In this document: positions 17,023 through 25,513 of the stretch, one piece after another
Position numbering within the stretch: position 1 is the stretch's first letter
How the letters are laid out: every line of letters begins with the position of its first letter
Origin: Comamonas resistens
GTDB lineage: Bacteria > Pseudomonadota > Gammaproteobacteria > Burkholderiales > Burkholderiaceae_C
Direction: 5' to 3'
Assembly: GCF_030064165.1 (NCBI RefSeq)
Contig: NZ_CP125947.1
Span: 62,001-126,000 of the forward strand
Length of the DNA: 64,000 bases
Notes under the pieces: model-generated
Databases searched by the model: none
What the model saw: the letters and a program-made list of their open reading frames with translations, nothing else
What the model was told of the DNA's origin: nothing
Translations under genes and position numbers: made by a program

Positions 17023-17192
17023 GCCGCCTGCAGCGACTCCAGGCTGTTTGCGCTGCATGACGGCTTGATCGGCCTTGAAGCCGGTCTGATAACGCGCAGT
17101 TAAGACGTTTGCTGCAAGCTGGTTTGGGAACCTGTTTAGAGTGCCGGTAAAGGGCAGTCGCTGCCCGGTACCCCAACCCAGCGAGGCAAGAC

Positions 17193-18557
17193 ATGCAGCA
17201 ACAAGATTTTGATTACGACTTTCTGGTCATAGGCGGTGGCTCGGGAGGCGTGCGCGCCAGCCGCGTGGCGGCCGGCCTGGGCGCCCGCGTGGCCCTGGTG
17301 GAGGCTGCCCAGCTGGGCGGAACCTGCGTCAACGTGGGCTGCATTCCCAAGAAACTGCTCAGCCACGCTGCGCATTTCAGCCAGCTGGCCGAAGAGGCCA
17401 AGGGCTTTGGCTGGCAGCTGGCGCAGCCGCATTTCGACTGGCCCACGCTGATTGCCAACAAGGACCGCGAAATCGAGCGCCTGAACGGCGTTTACGCCAA
17501 GATGCTGGCCGGCGCCGGCGTGACTGTCGTTCACGGCCGTGCGGCGCTCTCCGGGCCTCACAGCGTGGTGGTGAACGGCCAGACGCTCACGGCCCATCAC
17601 ATTCTGATTGCCACGGGCGGCACGCCACGTCTGCCCGACATTCCAGGCGCGGAGCATGCCATCAGCTCCAACGAGGCATTCCATCTGCCGCAGCTGCCTG
17701 AGCGCGTGGTGGTGGTGGGGGGCGGCTATATCGCTGTCGAGTTCGCATCCATCTTCAACGGCCTGGGTGCGCAGACCACCTTGCTGCACCGCCGTCCGCA
17801 GCTGCTGCGTGGCTTTGATGCAGACCTGGGCCTGCATCTGGCGCAGGAGATGGCTCTGCAGGGCGTGAGTTTTCGCTGGGACGAGGAAATCCAGTCTATC
17901 GACAGGCAGGAGGACGGGCTGCACCTGCAGCTCAAGAGCGGCGAGCAACTGGTCGTGGACTGCGTGATGTATGCCACGGGACGTGTGCCGCTGACCGAGG
18001 GGCTGGGGCTGGACAAGGCGGGCGTGCGCTGCACCGACAAGGGGGCGATCGAGGTGGATTCGCGCTTCGGCACCAATGTGCCGTCCATTCACGCCGTGGG
18101 CGATGTGGTGGACCGCATGGCGCTGACCCCGGTGGCACTGGCCGAGGGGACGGTGGTGGCCCATGAACTCTTTGGCAAGGGCGGCAAGAGCGCCCCTGAC
18201 TATGAGCTGGTGCCCACGGCCGTGTTCTCTCATCCCCAGGTGGGCACGGTGGGCCTGTCCGAGGAGTCGGCGCGCAAGCGCTATGGCGCCGTGCAGATCT
18301 TCCAGTCCAGCTTCAGGCCTCTGACCAACCGCATGGGGGCAGAGCCCGAGAATGTGTTCCTCAAGCTCATCGTCTCCAAGGCCGATCAGCGCGTGCGCGG
18401 TGTGCACATGGTGGGCGAGGGCGCGGGCGAGTTGATGCAGGGCTTTGCCGTGGCACTGCAGTGCGGCGCGACCAAGCAGCAGTTCGATGCCACGATAGGC
18501 ATACACCCCACGGTGGCCGAAGAGCTGGTGACCATGCGCGAGCCGGTACGGGAATGA
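17193..18557 (+). CDS. gor: Glutathione reductase
   Basis: A 454-residue class I pyridine nucleotide-disulfide oxidoreductase. GGGSGGVRAS is the FAD Rossmann motif, GGTCVNVGCIPKK holds the redox pair Cys45/Cys50, GGGYIAVEFASI with HRR is the NADPH site (basic residues favour NADPH), and HPTVAEELVTM carries the C-terminal catalytic His-Glu. It keeps glutathione reduced in the cytoplasm. GAGGCAAG lies near the ATG. A bidirectional terminator separates it from convergent minE. Confidence 0.93.
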   Translation: MQQQDFDYDFLVIGGGSGGVRASRVAAGLGARVALVEAAQLGGTCVNVGCIPKKLLSHAAHFSQLAEEAKGFGWQLAQPHFDWPTLIANKDREIERLNGVYAKMLAGAGVTVVHGRAALSGPHSVVVNGQTLTAHHILIATGGTPRLPDIPGAEHAISSNEAFHLPQLPERVVVVGGGYIAVEFASIFNGLGAQTTLLHRRPQLLRGFDADLGLHLAQEMALQGVSFRWDEEIQSIDRQEDGLHLQLKSGEQLVVDCVMYATGRVPLTEGLGLDKAGVRCTDKGAIEVDSRFGTNVPSIHAVGDVVDRMALTPVALAEGTVVAHELFGKGGKSAPDYELVPTAVFSHPQVGTVGLSEESARKRYGAVQIFQSSFRPLTNRMGAEPENVFLKLIVSKADQRVRGVHMVGEGAGELMQGFAVALQCGATKQQFDATIGIHPTVAEELVTMREPVRE

Positions 18558-18614
18558 GGCAGGTTTGCCCGCGCTTTCGCAGGCGGCGCAGCCGCAGGGC
18601 GACACCGTCATGAA

Positions 18615-18637
18615 AAATGGGCCTTAAAGGCCCATTT
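18615..18637. terminator. Bidirectional terminator between gor and minE
   Basis: AAATGGGCC and GGCCCATTT form a perfect palindrome of 11 bp per arm around one base. It sits between the convergent gor and minE genes. T-runs are short (TTT and flanking AAAA), so strength is moderate. Confidence 0.7.
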
Positions 18638-18681
18638 CCTTGTCCATCAAGCGCTGTGCGCTATGAATGGATGAGTCGGTA

Positions 18682-18948
18682 TCAGCCGCGTGCGGCGTCC
18701 GGCAGCTCGATCTTGACTTCCAGCACTTCGAGGTTTTCCTGGCGCTCCAGCTGCACCTTGATGTCGTTGGGATTGATGTCCACATATTTGGAAATCACGG
18801 CCATCAGCTCTTTTTGCAGGGCCGGCAGATAGTCGGGCTTGCCGCCGTCGCCGCCCACGCGTTCGCGCGCCAGAATGATCTGCAGGCGCTCCTTGGCCAC
18901 CGAGGCCGATTTTTTCTTCTCTCCAAGCAGAAACGACAACATGGACAT
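18682..18948 (-). CDS. minE: Cell division topological specificity factor MinE
   Basis: An 88-residue MinE. The N-terminal amphipathic membrane-targeting segment is [30 protein letters not shown], which includes the MinD-contact helix; the C-terminal topological specificity domain (about 35-85) contains [43 protein letters not shown]. MinE drives MinD off the membrane and creates the pole-to-pole oscillation that places the division site at midcell. It is the last gene of minCDE, five bases after minD. Confidence 0.96.
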   Translation of the reverse strand: MSMLSFLLGEKKKSASVAKERLQIILARERVGGDGGKPDYLPALQKELMAVISKYVDINPNDIKVQLERQENLEVLEVKIELPDAARG

Positions 18949-18953
18949 TGTGC

Positions 18954-19766
18954 TTACCTCCCGCCAAAGATGCGCTTGAAGAAGCCGGGCTTGACGGCTT
19001 CGGTAAAACGCATGGGCTTGTCTTCGCCCAGAAAACGGGCCACCACGTCCTGATAGGCCTCGGCCACGTCCGAGCCCTGCATATGCACGGCGGGAATGCC
19101 CTGGTTGGAGGCCTGGAGCACGGTTTCGGACTCTGGAATCACGCCGATCAGCGGAATGCGCAGAATGTCCTGTATGTCTTCCAGCGACAGCATCTGGCCG
19201 TCTTCCACGCGGTTGGGGTTGTAGCGTGTGATCAGCAGATGTTCCTTGATGCTCTCGCCCTTGCTGGCCGCTTCGGTCTTGGAGCTGAGCATGCCCAGAA
19301 TGCGGTCCGAATCGCGCACCGAAGAGACTTCGGGGTTGGTCACCACCAGCGCTTCGTCGGCATAGTGCATGGCCATCAGCGCACCGCTTTCGATGCCGGC
19401 GGGCGAGTCGCAGATGATGTATTCGAAGTCCATGCTGGACAGATCGGCCAGCACCTTCTTCACACCTTCTTGCGTCAGCGCGTCCTTGTCACGAGTCTGC
19501 GAGGCAGCCAGCACGAACAGGTTTTCGCACTGCTTGTCCTTGATCAGGGCCTGGTTCAGGTTGGCTTCACCCTGGATGACATTGATCAGGTCATAGACCA
19601 CGCGGCGTTCGCAGCCCATGATCAGATCCAGGTTGCGCAAACCCACATCGAAATCAATCACAGCGGTCTTGTGACCGCGCAGAGCGAGGCCCGATGCGAA
19701 GCTGGCGCTGGTGGTGGTCTTTCCGACCCCGCCCTTGCCAGAGGTCACGACGACGATTTTGGCCAT
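18954..19766 (-). CDS. minD: Septum site-determining ATPase MinD
   Basis: A 270-residue ParA/MinD ATPase. [21 protein letters not shown] is the deviant Walker A motif, with the signature lysine before the glycines; [13 protein letters not shown] is switch I and ICDSPAGIE is Walker B/switch II. The C-terminal [10 protein letters not shown] is the amphipathic membrane-targeting helix. It recruits MinC to the membrane and oscillates under MinE. A longer open frame upstream to 20048 is not used; ATG 19766 gives exact family length. Confidence 0.97.
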   Translation of the reverse strand: MAKIVVVTSGKGGVGKTTTSASFASGLALRGHKTAVIDFDVGLRNLDLIMGCERRVVYDLINVIQGEANLNQALIKDKQCENLFVLAASQTRDKDALTQEGVKKVLADLSSMDFEYIICDSPAGIESGALMAMHYADEALVVTNPEVSSVRDSDRILGMLSSKTEAASKGESIKEHLLITRYNPNRVEDGQMLSLEDIQDILRIPLIGVIPESETVLQASNQGIPAVHMQGSDVAEAYQDVVARFLGEDKPMRFTEAVKPGFFKRIFGGR

Positions 19767-19824
19767 GTTTGCACGATTCCTTAAAGACAAATGAGGCAGG
19801 TTGATGGGGTGTCCGGTGCGTTTG

Positions 19825-20571
19825 TCACACCGGCTCGATGATGATCTTTTCTCCCTCCAGACGGACTTTGGCAGGTTTGCCAGCCACATCTGCAGGTAAA
19901 TCGGTTTCAATTGTGCGGTAGATACCCGCGATGGAGAGCAGTTGTGCCTCCATGCAAGTGCTAAAAATTCTTGCGCTGGTATTGCCGCTGGCTCCGGCCA
20001 CGGCCCGACCGCGCAGCGGTGCATAGACATGGACGTTGCCGTCGGCAATCACCTCGGCACCATAACTGACCATGTCCAGCACCACGATATCAGTACCCTT
20101 GGCATAGACGCGCTGGCCCGAACGCAGCGGCCGGTCCACGATGACGGCATCGGCCAGCGGGGCCGGCACTTCGACCTCGTGCACCACCTCCACCTCGCGG
20201 ATGATTTCGTGGATCTCAGGCTCGCTGCGGCGCACTGGCGTGGCGTCCGGGGCTGCGTTCAGGCCCAGTGCCTTGGCCGCTTCCATCTGCGCCTCGCTGC
20301 CGCTGCGCACGGCAACCGGCACGGTGCGGTGCTTACGCAAGGCCTCGATCAGGGCGGGAAAGTCGATTTCTTCCTCGACTTCGCGCACTTGACTGAGGTC
20401 GATCAGCACAGGGTCGTTGTCGAAGAAGTCCGGGTCATCGGCCAGGCGGCGAGCCAGATCCTGCGTCAATGCCAGCATGTCGGTGCTGCGAAGCACGACG
20501 GAAAGCACCGGCAGTTGCGCGCTCTTGAGGTCAAAGCTGGGGCGCTCGGCGCCGGTCGATTCAACAGACAT
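19825..20571 (-). CDS. minC: Septum site-determining protein MinC
   Basis: A 248-residue MinC, the FtsZ assembly inhibitor. The N-terminal FtsZ-interaction domain spans about 1-105 (FDLKSAQLPVLSVVLRSTDMLALTQDL...). The variable linker contains RRSEPEIHEIIREVEVVHEVEVP. The C-terminal beta-helix dimerisation and MinD-binding domain (about 145-245) has SGQRVYAKGTDIVVLDMVSYGAEVIADGNVHVYAPLRGRAVAGASGN. It is first in minCDE; 58 bp separate it from minD. Confidence 0.96.
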   Translation of the reverse strand: MSVESTGAERPSFDLKSAQLPVLSVVLRSTDMLALTQDLARRLADDPDFFDNDPVLIDLSQVREVEEEIDFPALIEALRKHRTVPVAVRSGSEAQMEAAKALGLNAAPDATPVRRSEPEIHEIIREVEVVHEVEVPAPLADAVIVDRPLRSGQRVYAKGTDIVVLDMVSYGAEVIADGNVHVYAPLRGRAVAGASGNTSARIFSTCMEAQLLSIAGIYRTIETDLPADVAGKPAKVRLEGEKIIIEPV

Positions 20572-20723
20572 GGGAATGGGATCAGCGCACGCTAAGGTGC
20601 TCTATGAGGACGATAAAGTGTACCTGCGTACCAGCGAAAGATATGGTCACTGAGTGTTTGCACTGCAACACTTGATGTGCCTGGGCAAGCTCAATGGCTG
20701 CAGGTCTGGATGAAAATACAGTC

Positions 20724-21473
20724 ATGTCTCCAGAGCTTTTGATCCAGGGCGCCTGTGCCAGCATCACCTTGCGCCGTCCCGAAGTCGCCAACAAACTGCT
20801 GCCCGAAGACCTGAGCGTGCTGCGCCGCCAGATCGACGAGGTCAACGCCAACCCGGCCGTGCTGGTGCTGACGCTGCAGGCCGTGGGCAAGCATTTCTGC
20901 AGCGGCTATGACATTGGCGAGATTGCCAACAGCCAGAACGAGGGCAGCTCCTTTGGCGAAATGGTGGACGCCATAGAGGGCTGCCGCGCCGTGACGATTG
21001 CCGCGATTCAGGGCGGCGTGTTTGGTGGCGCCACCGACATGGCTCTGGCCTGCGACTTCCGCGTGGGGGGCGCAGGCAGTCAGATGTTCATGCCTGCGGC
21101 CCGGCTGGGTCTGCACTTTTACGCCTCAGGGCTGGAACGCTATGTGACGCGCCTGGGCCTGGACATGGCCAAACGGCTGTTTCTGACCGGTGAAAAGCTG
21201 CAGGCGCAGGCCATGAAGGACTGCGGCTTTCTGACCGATCTGGCCGACGGTGCGGACATCACGGTAGCGGTGCAGCAGTTGCAAACTACCTTGGCTGGCA
21301 TGGCGCCACTGGCCTTGCTGGGCATGAAAAAGCATTTGAATGCCATTGCACGCGGCGTGCAGGACAGGGCCGGCATCGATGCTGCCGTTCAGGCCACGAT
21401 TGCATCGGCGGATTTGCAGGAAGGCGGCCTGGCCTGGCGTGAGAAGCGCAGGCCGCGATTTACCGGGCGATAA
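20724..21473 (+). CDS. Enoyl-CoA hydratase/isomerase family protein
   Basis: A 249-residue crotonase-fold protein. ITLRRPEVANKLLPEDL is the typical N-terminal strand-helix, KHFCSGYDIGEI the CoA-binding/oxyanion-hole loop and GGVFGGATDMALACDFRV the second oxyanion loop. The position usually held by catalytic Glu after ARLGL reads HFYASG, and no strong Glu pair is visible, so it may be an isomerase, hydrolase or hydratase of uncertain substrate. An in-frame ATG at 20694 would add ten residues; no clear ribosome site decides. It is divergent from minC. Confidence 0.82.
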   Translation: MSPELLIQGACASITLRRPEVANKLLPEDLSVLRRQIDEVNANPAVLVLTLQAVGKHFCSGYDIGEIANSQNEGSSFGEMVDAIEGCRAVTIAAIQGGVFGGATDMALACDFRVGGAGSQMFMPAARLGLHFYASGLERYVTRLGLDMAKRLFLTGEKLQAQAMKDCGFLTDLADGADITVAVQQLQTTLAGMAPLALLGMKKHLNAIARGVQDRAGIDAAVQATIASADLQEGGLAWREKRRPRFTGR

Positions 21474-21512
21474 CCAGGGACCAACGGCCAAGGCGCGAAA
21501 GAGGATGAGGTT

Positions 21513-23087
21513 CTAGCCTGCCAGCTCGGTGGCATGGACGCGGTTGCCGCCCCCGTGCTTGGCTGCATAGAGCTGTGCATCGGCCTGCTCCAGCAGGCTC
21601 TGGGCCGTGCCCGATCCGGCTTGCAGCGTCGCCAGGCCAATGCTGATGGTGAGATGTCCGGTCTCGGCCCGGGTGTTGGGCAAAGCCAGCTGCTCCACCG
21701 CCTGGCGAATGCGCTCGGCCAGAGCCAGGGCGTCGCTTGCGCCGGTGGCTGGCAGCAGGCAGGCAAACTCTTCGCCGCCATACCGGGCCGTCAGATCGGT
21801 GGCACGGGACGCCGTCTCTTTGAGCGCTTTGGCGACGGCGCACAGGTAGGCATCGCCTGTGGCGTGGCCGTAATAGTCGTTCACGGCCTTGAAGCGATCC
21901 AGGTCCGCCATCAGCACGCTCAGCGGCGTGCCCATGCGGCTGCTGCGGGCATGCTCGCGCAGCAGCTCCTGATCGAAGGCCCGACGATTGGCCAGGCCCG
22001 TCAGGCCATCGGACAGGCTCAGGTGTTTCAGCTGTGCATTGGCACTTTCCAGTGCCTTGGCCTGCTCCTGGATCTGGCGGTTGCGTTCGTTCAGCAGCCT
22101 GGCCAGGCGCCGGTAGTAGAGAAAGGCCATGCCGAAGATCAGCACCAGCGCCGTGCTGCCGATGCCGACGAACTGCCATAGCTGATGCTGGCTGCGCTGC
22201 TTGACATAGAGCTCTATGAGGTCGCGTTCGCCTTTTTCATGTTTGGTGACAGACAGCGAGACATCGATGGCTGCCAGATAGCGGTCAAACGCCTGCACGA
22301 TGCGCTGGTTCTGCGCGGTGGGGCTGAAGTAGAAGCGATATTCACGTGGGTCATCGAGCAGGGTGTGAATGGCTTCCAGGTCGAAGTATTCGCGGGTGTA
22401 GCGTTTTTCCTCGAAGATGCTCTGGCTGAAGACGGCGGCGTCCAGAGTACCGTCCTGCACGGCTTTGAACAGGCCGTCGCTGTTGGCCTGATCGAAGCGC
22501 TGCAGCCGGTTTGGGGGGAGCAGGGATTGCAGCCGGGCGTCCAGCGCCACCCCTTTGACAACGCCTACCTGATAGGACTTCAGATCGTCGATGCTGTCTA
22601 CGGACAGCTGTCTGTCCTTGCGGGTGATGACGGCGTAGAAGCTTTGGTAGTAGGGCTCGGTGAAGATGCCAAGCTTGGCCCTTTGCGGCAGCAGGCTCAA
22701 GGGCATGAAAACATCTGCGCGGCCTTGCTGCACCTGTTCTATCTTGCTGGCGACGGTCTGGTCGCGTGCCGAATCGATTTCATAGCGCAGGCCCAGCTTG
22801 TTCGTGATGAAGCACCAGGTATCAACGGCAACGCCGGTATAGCTGCCTTGCTTTTTGTCATAGCGGGACATGGGCGGAGCATCGACCGCGAGCATGCGCA
22901 GCGGAGCCATGGCGCGAAATTCGGCCAGCTCCTCAGGGCCGATTTCCACGGGATGGAGCAGACGGATATGCTGTGCGCCATTGCAGGCCAGAGTCCCTCC
23001 CCAGGCCGTGCCACACCAGACCGCATAGAGCAGGCCACACAGCATCGCTGTTGTTCCATGTCTCATGAAATTGCCGTTGGCCCTCAT
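21513..23087 (-). CDS. Diguanylate cyclase with periplasmic solute-binding sensor
   Basis: About 524 residues. After an N-terminal signal (about 1-30) comes a family 3 periplasmic-binding-protein domain (about 40-290) with YTGVAVDTWCFITNKLGLRYEI and ADVFMPLSLLPQRAKLGIFTEPYYQSFYAVI. A transmembrane helix WQFVGIGSTALVLIFGMAFLYYR follows, then a coiled-coil linker, then a GGDEF domain. The active site is RYGGEEF and an RATD inhibitory site lies five residues before it, so it is predicted to make c-di-GMP with product feedback. The external ligand may be an amino acid or similar solute. The start is uncertain among several ATGs between 23066 and 23105. Confidence 0.88.
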   Translation of the reverse strand: MRANGNFMRHGTTAMLCGLLYAVWCGTAWGGTLACNGAQHIRLLHPVEIGPEELAEFRAMAPLRMLAVDAPPMSRYDKKQGSYTGVAVDTWCFITNKLGLRYEIDSARDQTVASKIEQVQQGRADVFMPLSLLPQRAKLGIFTEPYYQSFYAVITRKDRQLSVDSIDDLKSYQVGVVKGVALDARLQSLLPPNRLQRFDQANSDGLFKAVQDGTLDAAVFSQSIFEEKRYTREYFDLEAIHTLLDDPREYRFYFSPTAQNQRIVQAFDRYLAAIDVSLSVTKHEKGERDLIELYVKQRSQHQLWQFVGIGSTALVLIFGMAFLYYRRLARLLNERNRQIQEQAKALESANAQLKHLSLSDGLTGLANRRAFDQELLREHARSSRMGTPLSVLMADLDRFKAVNDYYGHATGDAYLCAVAKALKETASRATDLTARYGGEEFACLLPATGASDALALAERIRQAVEQLALPNTRAETGHLTISIGLATLQAGSGTAQSLLEQADAQLYAAKHGGGNRVHATELAG

Positions 23088-23171
23088 GCAAACATTTTGC
23101 AACATCAAGATGCAAGTTGCGGCGCTGCGTGCCTTTTTTAGATCGAGAACACGCTCTCAAGGCGAGCCTGC

Positions 23172-25253
23172 TCAGCCAGGCGTTCCCGTACGTGCCAGAT
23201 GCTGGCGCGCAAAGTCCTCATACCAGTCCAGGCAGCCGGGGTTGGCCATGGCGTCCTTGTTGACCACCTTGGCCAGGGGCTGGCCCAGCAGCAGTTTCTT
23301 GATGGGCAGCTCCTGCTTCTTGCCGCTGAGCGTGCGCGGAATCTCGGCCACGGCAAAGATATCGTCGGGCACAAAGCGCGGCGACAGCGCCGAGCGTATG
23401 GCCTTGTTGATGCGCTCGCGCAGAGCCGAATCCAGCTCCACGCCCGGCCGCAAGGCCACAAACAGCGGCATATAGCTGTTCTTGCCCAGATATTCGAGAT
23501 CCACCACCATGCTGTCCAGCACCTCGGGCAGGGCTTCTACGGCGCTGTAGATCTCGCTGGTGCCCATGCGCAGGCCATGGCGGTTGATGGTCGCATCGCT
23601 GCGGCCGTAGATGATGCAGCCGCCCTCGCCGAGCAGCTTGATCCAGTCTCCATGACGCCAGACAGGCCCCATTTCGGCGTCACCATCGCCGCCACCGGGC
23701 TTGCGGCCATGACCGGCCGGGTACATATCGAAGTAACTCGACAAATAGCGCTTGCCGTCCGCATCGCCCCAGAGAAACAGCGGCATGGAGGGAATGGGCT
23801 GGGTGCAGACCAGTTCGCCGACCTCGTCCATCACGGGCTGGCCCTCTTCGTTCCAGGCCTCGACGGCCGCGCCCAGCTGGCGGCATTGCATGACTCCGGG
23901 CACCAGCGGCAGATCGCGGTTGCCGCCGATAAAGGCGCCCGCGAAGTCGGTGCCGCCGGATAAGTTATTCCACCAAATATTGGCGCGGCCCAGTTTCTCG
24001 AATTGGTCTGTACCCCATTGCTGAACTTCAGCAGACAGTGGCGAACCCGTGCTGCCCAGCCCGCGCATGCGCGACAGATCGCCGCAGGCGGACAGATCCA
24101 CGCCGGCCTTCATGCAGTTGGCGTAGAAGGCGGCGCCTGAGCCAAAGCTGGTCACGCCGGTCTCGGCCGCGAAGCGCCACAGCGTGCCCCAGTCGGGCTT
24201 GTCCTTGCTGCCGCCGGGGCTGCCGTCGAAGATCACGCAGGTCGTGCCGCCCAGCAGGCCCGAGACCTGGGCATTCCACATCACCCAGCCCGTGGAGCTG
24301 TACCAGTGATAACGCTCGCCCCAGCTATTGGGCTCGTAGCTGCAGCCTATGTCGTTGTGCAGACCCTTGAGCTGCAGGGCGACCAGCACCATGCCGCCAT
24401 GACCGTGGACTATGGGTTTGGGCAGGCCGGTGGTGCCGCTGGAGTAGACGATCCACAGCGGATGGTCGAACGGCAGCCACTCGGGCGTGAAACCTGCAGT
24501 CTCGGCATCATTTCTCGCTGTAACGCTTGTGTAGTCAGCGGTGTCAGCTATCTTTACAGAAGTATTCAGATTGGGCACCAGCACCACATGCTGCACGCTG
24601 GGCAGGCCTTGGCGCAGCTCCTGCAGGACCTCGCGGCGGTCTATGTCCTTGCCTGCGTAGTGCACGCCGTCCACGGCGATCAGCGCTTTGGGCGCTATCT
24701 GCTTGAAGCGGTCAAGCACGGCATGGGTGCCCATATCGGGTGCGCAGATGCTCCAGATGGCGCCCAGACTGGCGCAAGCCAGAAAGGCGATCATGGCCTC
24801 GGGAATATTGGGCAGATAGGCCGCGACGCGGTCGCCCTTGGCGATGCCCTGGGCGCGCAGGTGCAAGGCCAGGGCCGCCACCTGGCGCTGCAACTCGGGC
24901 CAGCTCAGCTCGCGCTGCAGGCCCTGCTCGTTGCGGCTGATGACGGCCGGCATGCCGGCGGCATGGGCGGGCTGGACATGGCGCAACACCTGCTGCACAT
25001 AGTTCACCTGCGTGCCCGGGAACCACTGCGCACCGGGCATGGTGTTCTGGGCCAGCACGGCGGTATGCGGCGTGGGGGACTGGACGTCGAAATAGTCCCA
25101 GATGCTTTGCCAGAAGGCATCGAGATCGCTGGTCGACCAGCGCCACAGCGCGTCATAGTCGGCGAAGCTCAGGCCGCGCGTTTCACGCAGCCAGTTCTGG
25201 TACAGCCGGATCTGGGGGATATAGGGAGCGGGGTGTTGCGGTGCAGAAGACAT
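23172..25253 (-). CDS. Acetoacetyl-CoA synthetase
   Basis: A 693-residue ANL-superfamily ligase. The N-terminal YQNWLRETRGLSFADYDALWRWSTSDLDAFWQSIWDYF is typical of acetoacetate--CoA ligases. The ATP motif is YSSGTTGLPKPIVH, later motifs are STGWVMWN, SGGTDFAGAF and the C-terminal TLSGKKQELPIKKLL with the acyl-AMP lysine. It activates acetoacetate, for instance during PHB or ketone-body use. Odd point: between SYFDMYP and GPVWRHGDW there is a G/D-rich insert of about 18 residues (about 511-528) where relatives run on directly. Confidence 0.92.
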   Translation of the reverse strand: MSSAPQHPAPYIPQIRLYQNWLRETRGLSFADYDALWRWSTSDLDAFWQSIWDYFDVQSPTPHTAVLAQNTMPGAQWFPGTQVNYVQQVLRHVQPAHAAGMPAVISRNEQGLQRELSWPELQRQVAALALHLRAQGIAKGDRVAAYLPNIPEAMIAFLACASLGAIWSICAPDMGTHAVLDRFKQIAPKALIAVDGVHYAGKDIDRREVLQELRQGLPSVQHVVLVPNLNTSVKIADTADYTSVTARNDAETAGFTPEWLPFDHPLWIVYSSGTTGLPKPIVHGHGGMVLVALQLKGLHNDIGCSYEPNSWGERYHWYSSTGWVMWNAQVSGLLGGTTCVIFDGSPGGSKDKPDWGTLWRFAAETGVTSFGSGAAFYANCMKAGVDLSACGDLSRMRGLGSTGSPLSAEVQQWGTDQFEKLGRANIWWNNLSGGTDFAGAFIGGNRDLPLVPGVMQCRQLGAAVEAWNEEGQPVMDEVGELVCTQPIPSMPLFLWGDADGKRYLSSYFDMYPAGHGRKPGGGDGDAEMGPVWRHGDWIKLLGEGGCIIYGRSDATINRHGLRMGTSEIYSAVEALPEVLDSMVVDLEYLGKNSYMPLFVALRPGVELDSALRERINKAIRSALSPRFVPDDIFAVAEIPRTLSGKKQELPIKKLLLGQPLAKVVNKDAMANPGCLDWYEDFARQHLARTGTPG

Positions 25254-25378
25254 GGGTCCAGCCTAGCGCTGCAGCCCTTGCAAGTCATTGGTGGTGGCCC
25301 CGCCAGATGTCACCTGTGCAGCAGCGCGGTCGGCTGTATGGGCGCACACGAGCACAGCTGAGCGGTCAAACCGACACG

Positions 25379-25452
25379 ACTTACGCAAATCAGGTTCGAG
25401 CAGGAACTGCGCTGTAGGGACGCAGCCTTGGTGCATCTATGTTTGCGTAAGT
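25379..25452 (+). repeat. Palindrome-ended 74-bp repeat (family R1)
   Basis: Begins ACTTACGCAAATCAGGTTCGAGCAGG and ends TTTGCGTAAGT. The ends are identical to the other R1 copies while the middle has diverged. It lies between the divergent acetoacetyl-CoA synthetase and radical SAM genes. Confidence 0.85.
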
Positions 25453-25513
25453 CCTCATCGATAATCGGGGCCTGTTTACACCGTCAACGGCGCATGCCGG
25501 CGACCCGCACCCC

